A stretch of DNA of 64,000 bases from Dromaius novaehollandiae. Taxonomy: Eukaryota; Chordata; Aves; Casuariiformes; Dromaiidae. Position numbers and translations under genes: made by a program. The DNA lies in contig NC_088132.1 in NCBI RefSeq assembly GCF_036370855.1, positions 58,814,841 through 58,878,840 of the forward strand. Direction: 5' to 3'. A model generated the notes under the pieces. That model was not told the DNA's origin. It worked only from the letters and a program-made list of their open reading frames with translations, and did not search any database. This document shows, one piece after another, positions 1 to 12,800 of the stretch; position 1 is the stretch's first letter; every line of letters begins with the position of its first letter.

Positions 1-70
1 GCAATAGAAGCTTAAAGGAAGGCTGAGTCATATGCCATAGTAAAGTAGTACTTAGAGTGATGCATAAACT

Positions 71-134
71 ACAGATAATATATAAATATTAATATATATT
101 ACTATAATATGCAAATATACAGATAATATATAAA
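71..134 (+). repeat. Short direct repeat in AT-rich DNA, 48 bp apart
   Basis: ACAGATAATATATAAA occurs at 71-86 and 119-134 within a TATA-rich stretch. Confidence 0.85.
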
Positions 135-303
135 CTACAGCTTGCCTGTGATGTGTGATTGGCTTTTGTCAAACAAATCCTTGCAACCTACTTAAGCAAT
201 AAATATCAACTATAATGAGCTACAGAAGGAAGCACAGATGCACAAAGATGTTACAGAGAAAAGTTTCAAAAACAGGTGAGTTTGGATTTCTGAATTAGAC
301 TGG

Positions 304-336
304 GTTTCTTGTTTGAGAATGTTTCTTGTTTGAGAA
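304..336 (+). repeat. 17-bp tandem duplication
   Basis: GTTTCTTGTTTGAGAA at 304-319 and 321-336, separated by one T. Confidence 0.95.
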
Positions 337-3300
337 CACCCAAAATGTACTAGATGCAAAGGCAAATAAAGCTAGCAGGTCCAGTGGAAAACATGGGATG
401 ATGAATTGTAATCAGTACTTTTTAAACTCAAGACCTGTTACCTTAAAATAAAATATATGATATTTAATGGTGTATACTTTGCAGTTTTTAATATTTTAAA
501 ATAACAATATATGAAAAAAGCTAAACATAGCAGAACTTAGCTGACACACCGGACATTGTTGGACAAGTACTGTGGAATAGTGCTAACCTTGAAAAATAAA
601 TCCAACTATTAAAAAATATGAAAGTTTTCCACATCTGTTTTTGAACTGCTTCTTATATATTTTGGAGCTTAATTCTCATTAAGTGAGAGTTTAAAATAGG
701 ACATTAGCAGTGAGAATATAATTTAATACTAATGTATTGCTAACAGTAGCTCTCTTGAGACTATGTAGACAGCTGTGAAAACTTAATAAAACTTTAATTC
801 CTCATATGTATAGCTATCTTAGCACCATGTAGACTCAGATGCTTAATTAAAATTATATAGCCTTGAATAGTCTTTTTATTGTGAAATGGAGACTTTATAC
901 AGTCTTTTACCTACTCCTTATTTTAATTAAGATAAGCTGTAAATCTTTCCTCTTTTTTAATTTTTGGCTAAATTAAGCTATTCTCCCTCCTCCCCTCCAA
1001 AATAATTACCCCATTTTTAGCCCAGCCATTGTTCAACAGTCTAGTCCTAGCTATTTGGACAGAGTACCATATACACCGTTTAGACATTTGTAGAACAATG
1101 TAAGTTAACTCCAGAAAGAAGCAGTGTTTTCTGACCTGATGCCTTTCATAGCCCAAATTATAGAATATATATTGATTCGTATTTCAAATGAAAAGTATTC
1201 TGTAGTGTGTCTGTCATTTAGGAGAACATTGTATCTTCGCTATATTGACAAATGATTCATTAAGTTGACGCAGTATCTCATTACTCCTGTTAAAATTCAA
1301 AGTGTACTTGAAACCTGAAATCATACCAGTTCAGCCTCTGCATTTTATTTTATCTTTGTTTGCTAGACTTAGCAATCATGTGTTCCCTGTGCATGTACGA
1401 TTAGGTTTAGCATTACAATTTGCCATAGTTTTTCTTGAAGGAGCCTATGTGGACAGCATGGAATAAGTCACATTTTATCTGTGCTAAATATATCTGAATA
1501 TATAACTCTCTATTTGAATTTTGTACTTTTCTCTGAAATTTTCAGAGAAGTACTAGCAACAGGATGGTCTAATCCACTGAGAGGCAGAGGTCCTGAATAC
1601 CTCCTGGTTTTGCTCTTATCAGTTTTGCCCTTCTTAGTTAATTGAGTAGTGCTATTGTGGAGATTCTGTGGTAATATCTTTCTTTGTTTCTTGTTTTAAT
1701 TTATCTTAAAATCACCACAGATATTGTAGTAATTGCCATTATAATTGCATGTAGAAACAAGGACTAATCCTTTTATGGACAAATATTAGCTTTGTAAAAA
1801 TATAATTCTATTTAATAAGTAGAATATTGATACTTCTATTACCCTGAATTAATATCTCCTTATTGCAAATCCTGGAACATTATTTTCATATTTGTATTTG
1901 AATAGTAAGGGAATAAACAGAAAAGTGGGTCCACTTGGCTAAGCTTTTGTAAATATGCCACTTAATTTGAAAATAACTTCCAGAAGGATACTCAGTGAAC
2001 AGAAGTGCATGCCAAATGATGATGCTTTTGAGAAACCATTTTCATAAGTTTTGCAGCAAATCAGACTGTTACCAAATAACAAGATATTAAAAAGAAAAGC
2101 TATATCTGAAGCAGTAGTAATTTCATTTTTAGTGGTTTTGGAACAGACTTCAGCAGCAGCAAAAGGACACAAAAATTGAAGAGGGATATTATTCTTAAAA
2201 TTACAGAAGATTTTCATTGCTACCACAGGAGGTTCCTAAGCTGTTCTAGAACAAGGCTAGCAACCACCATCAATGACTTATTATTAGGACGAAAGGCAGA
2301 GAACTCAGCAAAGGACCCAAAGACCAGAAAGATGAAATAAAAATACAAGGAGTAGGACTTATTACCAGAAACCAAAGAGCAATTTTTTTCATTCTTAAGT
2401 AGACATCTATGCTTGGTCATATGTATCAGACCATAAAAGTATTTATTTCTTGCTGTTAACTATAAGTGGTGTCCTGGATGAGTAGATCAGATGTGGAGGG
2501 CAGCACTGCAGACAGGTTCATTTAGTCAAACAAATCCCATCCAAAAAGAACCTGAAAAATTGGTCAAGGTTCTGGAGCTATTAGGCAAGTTTCTGCTCAT
2601 AATGATCCATATTTGACCATCCATCTGAAGACCCGTGGAAATATGCAAGTCACTGTAGACTTCAACAACCTTGAAAAAGAGCTGAGGAGAAAGAAAGTCA
2701 AGTAAATTTACTGGAGCGCATTCTAGTCCCAAGTGTAAGGGAAAACAGAGAATATAGAAAGTAAATAGGTCATCATATTGCTAGTATGAAAATGAAAAGC
2801 TCAAGTTTGTGGAACTCTTGACCACTTTCCAAGGAAGCAGTGAACCGAAGTGGTGGCTGTTATGGGACTACAATGTACAGTTCTGCTATCATTATAAAAA
2901 GATGCTAAATAACAAGAACAGATATGAAAGAGACCCAAAATTTTGAGTATAGTTATCATCATCCCTTTCCACTTCACTGATATTATCTGCTACTATATTT
3001 AAAGGACTCAGCCCTAGCCACAGAAAGAAGTCACTGCATGGTCTGCCTGGGCAATTAATGTGGGTGGCTCTGTGACACTAATAGTAATGAAGATACTGAA
3101 AGACAATTTAGTAAGCTGAGGAATGTGATGGACAGCTACCTAATTGCCTAGGAGAAAGTTAATTCACTAGTGAAGTGTCATTATTTAAATAATGCTTGTC
3201 TGTTCAACAGGCATCTACTTAATAGAGATGTTATTAAAGCTAAATTATAGCAAAGCTGTGAGACATCTCCATCTAAACAAGATGCGCAAGTCAAAATGAG

Positions 3301-6300
3301 TGATGAGATATTTATTTTTGTAATTTTCAGTTTAGTCATATATTGCAATTACTATTGTATGCCATGACTTTCATTACTTCATTTGTCATTTCATGTTTGG
3401 GGCTACATGATTTGTATTTTTGTTGCTCTGTTTTAAATACATAAATAATATAAAGTAATATAGAACTTTTTATTTAAACAGTTGTTTAGTTGCAGAAGCG
3501 ATATGAGAAGAGGATGAGATATAAAGCAACAGAAATTAGGATTTAATATGAACTATAATAACCTCAACTGCTGGATGAACATGGTCCATTGAGAAACTCA
3601 ATTTTAAATTTTCAGCCTCTCATGGCTACAACAGAAAAGCTTGAAAATGCATTAAGAGTGTTACCTGCAAGTTATACAACTAGAATAGATATTTTAAAAC
3701 CTCTATTACTATTATTAAAATCTGGTTATTTTTAAGGCAAGCTTTTGTTCTGCAGTGGAGAGAGAAGTTAAATATTAATATAAAAATAGACTGCAATAAT
3801 ATAGATCTTGATTGTAAAAGCTGCATCAAAATAATCCCCAGATCACTCAAAGCCTTAAAAACATGAACCAAAGAAATTCAGGAGAAAGAGAATTCCCCTA
3901 ATGCACTCCTGTGCTTTTTTTTATCTTCATATTTTTAGTGCCTAAAAAAATATCAGTAACACAATTTAGAGATTCTGAAGGCTTTCACTTCCAATCAGCA
4001 ATAGAAACTAAATGCAATTTCTATGATATTTGCATGGTAATACAAAATCTAAACTCCTGTCTTTCCTACTCTTGTGTCCCTTTTATCAAGAGGTCAATAT
4101 ATGGCGCTGCCTCACAATTTCTATATATTTGAAAAGTCTGCACTAACATAGCCGAGGATACAACCCAAAACCACACTCATCAGATTTCATGAAGAAATAA
4201 TAAGACTGTTTTCTTAACAATCTTGAGATTCTGTGTGCAGATTTTTCTCTGTCTAAAGCAACAGGAAATTGAAATCATTTATATTTAATATATTTTATTA
4301 TTTCAATACAAAACAAAATATATTTATTTTTCTTTGTTCTTGGCATTTAATTCAACCCAGACAGTTGTCTTTTAGTTTAATCTGTTCATCTGTTTTGCTT
4401 CCTTGGTTCTCAAGGTACTATCACAGTGCTGTAATAACTTCGGTTGTAGATAACGCAAAAGGCTACTGATGTTTAAATGAGTTCTTTCCATTGTCTTTTG
4501 GATTTACACATTTTCTTTTAATTTTAGATTTTGCAAAATATTTTTAATTCCAAGTTTACTGTTCACACATAACATAAAGCAATTGGGAAGGCTAATGTAC
4601 TTATTTTCTTAAGCAACCTACACATTGTTTTAGTAACACTTAGTATTGCTTACTAATGCTTAGTAATATTTAGAATATAACTGCTAAAGTACCTGATATG
4701 ACATGTTTCTTTTTTTAGTTGATTAAGCATTGGCATTTAAAAATCTTGATTTCTCCACCTTCAAAGATGGATAAACAATATAAGATTTTTTTTACTTGTG
4801 GGTCACTTCATGATTTTACATTGGACTTAGATGTATTTTGTTGCCTAATCTGCCTTTCTTACAATACAGAAAAATGATCTGTATTGTTTCCCTTTTTGTG
4901 CTACATGGCTAGAGGTTCAAACTAAGGGCCTGACTTGTCATCCTTCATTTGTGCAAGTAGTAAGTACTTCATGATTTCACTAGTTCTTCTATCTTAGTTG
5001 AGTATTCATACAAAGGATGTTTGAGTTAAGCATAAAGTGCATCATTCAGCTTTAATCACTCATGCTTGGATTATTTCCTTTTTCACCGATGAATATTTGG
5101 CATTTTGATCTTTTTGCCTTTGTCCAATAATTTTAGAAGTTGTAGCTTAGCTTCTTTCTTCTGGAGGTCCAGAAGAAAATTTGCTGAGTATATAGCATAA
5201 TATTGTACAATTTCAGTGCAGTATTAAAGCACTTCATTTAAAAATTATTTTTAATAATTTTTATTTTTTATATTATAATATAGATAATATATATTATAAG
5301 TTTGATTATTTCAGTCTGTCACTGAAGGAAAAGTGAGTTTTGCTTACACAGTTCAGACTGCTCGAGCATGCCAGATGTTGTGGAATGAACTACATAAGAA
5401 CTGAAATAGGTGTTTACTATTCACCAAATTAGGCATGTTCCTCAGATAAAAGATCCTTTAACCAATTATTTTTTCCTTTTTTTTCTTGTCGGCCAATTGT
5501 TACGAGTTGAGTTTTTATTATTATTATTTTAAGTGTCTTTGCTCCTCCCTGACAAGTAGGAAAAAGGCTTTATTACTTTATTGATGAAGCATTGCATATA
5601 ATACTTCACGCTTAAAAATAGTAACTCCAGGAAGAAGTTACAGACAATAATATGGTTTCACCCATATAAGACATCACCTGACACACTGCAGAAATTCTTA
5701 GTAATCCCTTATATCTTCCCCATATTTTATGGCATTATCTAGAACTTAATTCAACTGGGTCCTTTTATTTATTGATAACTACCCACTCAAATTAGGACAG
5801 TGTTATTAACTTTCACAACTGGCTATTTTAAAATATGTTTGCTCTTGGACTTGAACAACCAATTAGAACTCTTTTCCAATTTATATTGCTTTGCTCATTA
5901 GGATTGGAAAGTGGGTTTCTTATTAACCAGCACAGGTTTGTCTTGTTTTTGCCAACATTTTAACATATTGTGTCATAACAGAGGTTCAAAAGTTCATTAA
6001 GTAGCAGATGATTTGCTTTCCTTATTGCAAGACTTCTAGTTAAAGAAGAGACTTATGAAAATTGTAAAATTACAATGCATAACAGTATATAAATGACAGG
6101 TCACATTTAAATATTTTTAAACATTATAAAAATGGTAAAGCTAAAACTGATATTCATATATGCGCAATCTTGATTGACTATAATATCAACTAAGAATACA
6201 TATTTACAGAGGTAGATATGAGTTTATGCTCTCTTCATGGAGCTCAGGTACTTTCCTAGTCTTCAGCTAATATCTCCCAAGACCTGTGAAAGGGAGAATG

Positions 6301-6653
6301 TATAAAGTAAACTTACAGCCTAAGAGATACGGTCTGAAATGGGGCAGTCTTGGAAAAAGTACGAAGTTTTCATGTGTTCAAGCCTTGAAAATGTAAAATC
6401 TAAAGCATAAATAACAATACCAGTAAGAATTCAGAGTATTTTGCCTCCTAAGTCACTGAGTGCCCTGATAGACATATTCATTCATTAAACAAAACTAGGA
6501 AATAGGAGCTTCCATAGATGGCCTCCTAAGTGTCTTGGCTGCTCCTTCTATTCAAAGCTTGCATCACTCAGGAGATGTCCTCCTGAGAAGCATCCTCTAA
6601 ACACATGAGTGGTAGGACTGAAGCTGTAGTGAAACTGTTACTTCAGCCAGGGT

Positions 6654-6820
6654 TCACAGAATCACAGAATCACAGAATGGTTGAGGTTGGAAGGGACCTC
6701 TGGAGATCATGTAGTCCAACCCTCCTGCTCAAGCAGAGCCACCTAAAGCATGTTGCCCGGGATTGTGTCCAGATGGCTTTTGAATATCTCCAAGGATGGA
6801 GACTCCACAACCTCTCTGGT
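6654..6820 (-). mobile_element. CR1 LINE 3' end fragment (minus orientation)
   Basis: Three copies of the 8-mer TCACAGAA at 6654-6677 are the reverse complement of the CR1 3' terminal repeat (ATTCTGTG type). They are followed by GGTTGGAAGGGACCTCTGGA and the usual CR1 body through CACAACCTCTCTGG. After about 6.82 kb the match to CR1 fades, so the copy is 5'-truncated, as most CR1 copies are. This is strong evidence for an avian or other sauropsid genome. No intact reverse transcriptase is present. Confidence 0.92.
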
Positions 6821-9800
6821 CTCTGAAAAGAGACCTCTCTGTGTCAGCTGCTGGGTTGCACTCCTCTGGTGGAAAGTAGTCTTGGTGTTCAGAGCATTCC
6901 CCTTAGATCATTCCTTACCTATAAATATATATATAAACAAACGGATATATGTAAATATATCTGTTTAAAACCTTACGTGGGTGGTAGCAGCTAGGGGGAC
7001 TGAAGAAGGCTAGGAAGAGAGCAACTGCAGGAAGATAATAGCCAACAGGAGAATGAACTGCAGGGAAGGCTGTATGTCATCTCTGTAGATCTTTATCAGA
7101 TATGTTCAGATTAAAATTAATATGATCTTGACTTGACAAAAAGTCCGTATTACATTATCTTAAACATATGAGTAGAGGAACTACTTCAACCAACTTGAAT
7201 GGTTCCTATGGCTTTGAGATTAGTGATAGGATTTCAAGGTGTTTAATGAAGAATGAGCTTCAAAACTTTGTCTACAATTGGAGGCGTTCATAACGGTGCT
7301 CTCTCCCATAAATCTTCTGGTGTCTAATAATGCAGTTTAGTTCATGCTGCAAGCTTTCTCTCCTTGGGGCAATAATATGATTGCTCTCTCATCTATGCAC
7401 CTATTCCTTGAAACTTGTAGGAACACAATATTTTTAAGGGGTATTGATGTATGTACGCACACAAATGTTGACTGACTAAACCTCAATTCCTTAGGAAAAA
7501 TTTAATGTAGAATTAGTCTTTCTATGTCTGCCTGCCAGCTCCTTGCAACAAGCTAGATGACTCTTACAAACTAAGTGCATTACTTTTTAACACAGATAGC
7601 TTTAGAATTTGTTTTATTACTTATATTCCAAATATGTCCAAAGTAGCACATTATACTGCTTTCTTGCCTAGTATTAGACAAACAAATCTCACTTCATTCC
7701 CAGCTTGCTTGTTGCACACATTAAATATTATAGCAAACAAATATGGTTATATTTCTTAATATGGTGTTACTACAAAGTAAACACTTCGTACACGCTGTAA
7801 ATGGCTAGAAAAACAACATTCCTTTGTAGAATGCAAACTCCAGAGCTACAAGAATAGAAATGGACCTTGAAGTGATAAAGTGGCTTTTTTATCTCTTACA
7901 TGAGATACTTTCAGACCAGTCAATAAGGATGTCCCAAAATCTTAAATGCGAATTTTAACATTATCTGCCTAGTAATTTTACTGTAGCTACTCATAAACTA
8001 ACAGGCTATCTTTAGATCATTTATATCTGTATTTTATTTGCAATCCATTTTATATGTCAGGAAGGGCCAAACTCCTGACCAGCATTCAAACATGTTCAAT
8101 ATTCAAACATTTTAATAGGAGCAAGAAGAGCCAGAACTTCCCTGACTCTCCAGCTGACCTTGCAACATTTCCCAGGCTTTAAGCCCCTGCCCTAACACAC
8201 ACAGGAATTGATATAGTTTAATGGAATTTTTCAAATATGTTCCTGCAGAAACTAGAGGCCTGGAAGCCAGCATACATCACAGTCTGGAAATGCCACCATT
8301 GGTACATAATGAAAGAGAGAGAATAGCTGATCCAATAACACAAAAGAAATAGAAGTAAGAATCTCATAATTAAAAAACCATATAAATATCCTCAATCAGA
8401 TGGATACATCTCTAGATTCTACCTTTTATTGTAGGGAAATATATTATTAAGCATATGCACTCTACTCTTGGAATGCAGCAAAGAGCTTATTAGGCTTCTT
8501 CCATCAGACAAAGGTAGCTTTGATGTACAAATCAGGTGAGGACTTTTTAGATACAACAGCCCGTAAGCCTTTTTCACCTATGGACTACTATTTAAGAAAT
8601 ATTTTGATCAAAATTTTGGCATCCAGATAAAAAATGATAACAATTGGTGCACTAAAAGTAAACTAGCTTTGTAAAAGAAAGAAGATCAAATATTTACATG
8701 AGATACAGAGTTCTAGGACTACTAATAAAAAGATCTCCATTTTAACTAAGAAGGAAGAAGAGTATTTGAAATTGCCAGGATATCCTCTTTCATTCAGATT
8801 ATAGAAGAAGACTGTTTTGGGGAGCCCTTTCAGAAATGAATTTAAAATAACAATTTCTTATGTTGTTTGGAAAATTGTAGTAAAAATGGGAATAACATTA
8901 TACAGAAGAAAAAGACATGAACATTTCTTATACTTCCCACTTGTTTTAATTATAAAGCTATTAGGACAGTAGATTGGGGTCACAGAAGAAGCTGAGGGAT
9001 TTGCTTACCGGTAACAGGAAACAAGATTTCATTGTATGCTCATGACTATGCTCTTAATACAAAATACATAGTAAAGTTGGAAAGAATTACAGGAAGTAAT
9101 CAAAGCTATTTTCAGAAATGGGGCTATGAATTAAATTGCTATAAATCACAGATACAGTGTTGTGGTTGAAAACAGTAAAGTGTGACAAATGTCTTTAAAG
9201 TGTATAGATAATAAATTTACATATTTTGACACTAATGTTTTGAAGGAGGACCTGTTTAAATTAAATATTCACTGGCAATTGTTTACTACCACATAAATGG
9301 GAAAATATTATTACTGGTGAAATGTCTTGAAAAATTCAAGGGCTTTAAATAGGTAGTTGGCATTTTGTATCTCTTTTTCCTGAATCTCTTTTAAACCACA
9401 AAAATATATATATATTTTAATAATTAAACATTTCCTATAGGTTAAATTGTAAGTTAATACAACAAATGGAATAACTGAAACAATTCTGTAGTGGGACAAA
9501 TCAGGGCAGTGCTGTCATAGAATTCCTAGAGGAAACACTGCATCAGAAATACTGATGGAACAGAACTTACTGACCTAGATCTTGTAATGCAACTGAGTCC
9601 AAAACCCTTACTCTAAAAATTCTGGCAAGCATGAAACAGTCTCTGAAATTTAGAAGTACAAATGGCAATATTTTGCACTTTAGGCAATATATAGTTAGCC
9701 AGAATTTTATATACATGTATCTATACACATAAATATATATGCACACATACAGAGCAAGAAGAGAGAGACATATTTTCACATCAGAGTCAAAAGAAAAATC

Positions 9801-12800
9801 ATTTAAGCCTTGAAACAAGTGGAAGGATTTATTTATGGGATACAACTTGAGACATTTATATTAAATATATTTTGAAAAGGTAATTATGTATCATAGTAAG
9901 CCATGTATGAAAACTCTCTTAGAAAACAAACTAATAAAACTATTTACCTTATGAAATTTCATACAGAAATCTGAAACATGCAAAGGCAAGGGAGGTTGCT
10001 TTGTAATATATTATTTTAAGGCTATGCTTTTAAAAGGCAAACCTCAAAATCTTGATTTTGAAGTACGGACTTACGAAGTATGAATTGCAAATATGAACCA
10101 ACAGCAAAAGATTAGAATGAGCTAAGGCAGGTCACACATATTATCTCAAAATTAATCACATAGCACAAATTCAGAACTGTTTCACAGAATATTTTAATCT
10201 TTATATGATAAGATAGTACTGTTGTTCTAGATATCAATGTGAAATGTAAAATTACACAAGCCCCATATCACAGAATATGTGATGGAGAAGCGAGAGCTAG
10301 TGTAAGGATTCAAGAACTGACATGGAAATGAATTTTGCAACAGCAATCTAGAAAAATATGAGTGGGGAAAAAAAACAGAGAAAAGGCTGTTACGGTAACT
10401 GAGATATGAGATGATAAAAGCCTTGTTGAGAGTTTTTAGCTGAGTGAGCATATAAGAAAGAGGGTCACTATGACTGTGTATTGCTAACATTTTAAATTCA
10501 TTTTAATTTATGTTTCATTGCAATTTTTTGGCAGAACCACTGAGCCAGCTTATCTTTTGGATGGAACATTAGGTGAAACTGCACTGCTTTTTAAGCATTT
10601 CTGAGATTATTACTAAGCAGATGGATAATTCTCATATTGCACTTTTCACAAAAATGTTTGTCTGAATTTAATACCAAATATGTTATTTCGATGACTGCAT
10701 TTTCTGAACATTTCTACAATGCTCCAATACATGCCCTTTTGCAAAAATATGAACAGTATTGTTTAGCTTCTAAATATTTCTCACATGTTAAGTGCATCTC
10801 ACAACAATGACCTGGGCATGAAGTAGAAACTATACAGCTTCTTTATTCTGCCATCATGAATATTGCAAATTGAAGAAATATTTTACAATGCAATTTAATT
10901 TTGAATAGAATTTTTGTAAAATCAATATTCTTGACTCAAAATTTTACTCTTTGTGTTCTTCATCACATCTGGGTCCTACATTAGTTTTCATTGATATAAC
11001 CATTGCAATATAGATTCTCTTCTGACTCAGAGAACATTAAAAAAAACAAATTTCAGTAATAGCAATAGTTTGTATAACAAAATAGAAACTTCTTTGAGTC
11101 CAAAATATATTTACCTACACACTTTTTAAAAGCTACAAACACAGCAAAATTATCTATTATTTGAAAGCTGGGCTAACTGAATTTGGAAAGTGGAAAAGCA
11201 GTGAATATGGAACGCCTTTAATACTGTTTTTGAAAGTCACATTTCACAGAGGCTTCCAGGCTTTACAGTGCTGCTACCAAGTGTTTTAAACATCCAGTAG
11301 AATGTACATTTGTATGGTGTGATGGAAGTTTATTTTTAAAGAATAATGAGTTGCACATCCACCAGCATTAGTGAGGATCTTAATTATTTCCTTTGTTATT
11401 TGTTACTGTGGAGCAGAACTGGAAAGGAAGAGGGGGAATAAATACTGTACTCACTGAGAAAAGTGTTGAAGACATATTTCTAAGGACACCTATTATTTGA
11501 CAGGGACATAGGAATAATTGCTTGGACAAAAACTCCAAGTATAGTTGCTCATTTACAAAAAATTCACAGAACTACTCCATGTTTGAAACTCCTTATTAAA
11601 TAGTTCTTCTTTAACATAACATATGCAAAAGCTGTTTTTTTAAATGAGAGAAAGCTATTCCTCTCATGAACTCTTGATTATGTAATGAGTCTCATTTATA
11701 CTGTTAAATTAAAGTTCAGTCTACAGCCATTTCCTTTTTCCTTGGAGTCGAGGTGTTTGACTAATGGTTAGATCTATCTTCTCTCTTGGTACAGAGTTAT
11801 TGCACCATGAAAACATGAAAAGTGAATGTCTTTTTGAGAAGGAAAAAACTGCTTGGGGGAACTAAAGAAATCAAATAAATAGAAATTTCAACTGTTAAAC
11901 ACTGTGAAAAACAAGTGTGAAGCTTCTCTGCTATCAGGCTTCTTGCCGAAACCCTTGCTGAGTTGGGATAGCTCAAAACATACTGCTGCAGCACCTCAGG
12001 TCTCTTTGGGATCCCTTTTTCTCCGTCTTTGGAAGACATTTTAACAATATTAAAAGTGTCCAAAATGACCCAGCACATTCTAGCTGTGCTTTGCTAGCAT
12101 GACACCACTAGTGTATGCTGCCTGCAATGGGGCATGACACAACCATGTGAAAAGATGCCAGACCAGCTGCGATAGTGCTGAAAGACAGGGCTAGGCAAAG
12201 GGAAGAGGAGCTGGGATGTCATGTCCACACAACCTGCAAAACCTGTCCCTGGGCTCATCAGCCACTGACCTGCCCCTTAACTTTTTTCTGGAGAGAGGGG
12301 AAGGGGACGGCTGATTGCTCCACTCCAGAAGGGATCCTAGTGCTTGGGGAGTAAGACCCTGGCATGGAAAGGGAATAACACAAAGAGACAGCATAGGTGC
12401 CCCCACTGTCACTTAAATATCAAAACCAGAATGTCCATTATTAAAATAATCATAATGGCAAGCATTATGCAGTAATACAATTATCAGATTTGTTTTTCAG
12501 GTTTTTATCATTTTTCAAAGTGAGCCTCTTTATGTTATTCAGATCATATATAATCTAATGGTTTTTTTAAATTAAACTTAGTGAAAGTGACATCTCATAT
12601 ATCAAACCAGACACACCTGTCAAATGCTAACATGAAAAAAAAGCAAAGGAGGCTGGAGTTTTCAAGGCAAATGCACTGTGAGAACTAAAATAATAGTTTA
12701 CTTGTCCCATCTTTTGATAGGACACTTAGAGAAGTATTTAACGCAGGCTGCTAGTCTGTAGATATTGATAGTCTAGGATACTGATAGTAGATGAAAAAAT

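Larger units (their letters stand above)
1..6653. other. Intergenic AT-rich DNA, no gene seen
   Basis: Only short open frames (under about 95 codons) with no family resemblance, no CpG island and no repeat family I can name. In amniotes the gene upstream of SCAMP1 is AP3B1, transcribed the other way. None of its exons is recognised here. Confidence 0.7.

Noticed and set aside
9401..9420. TATATATA run as a promoter
   Set aside because: Simple AT-rich sequence with no gene downstream on either strand.
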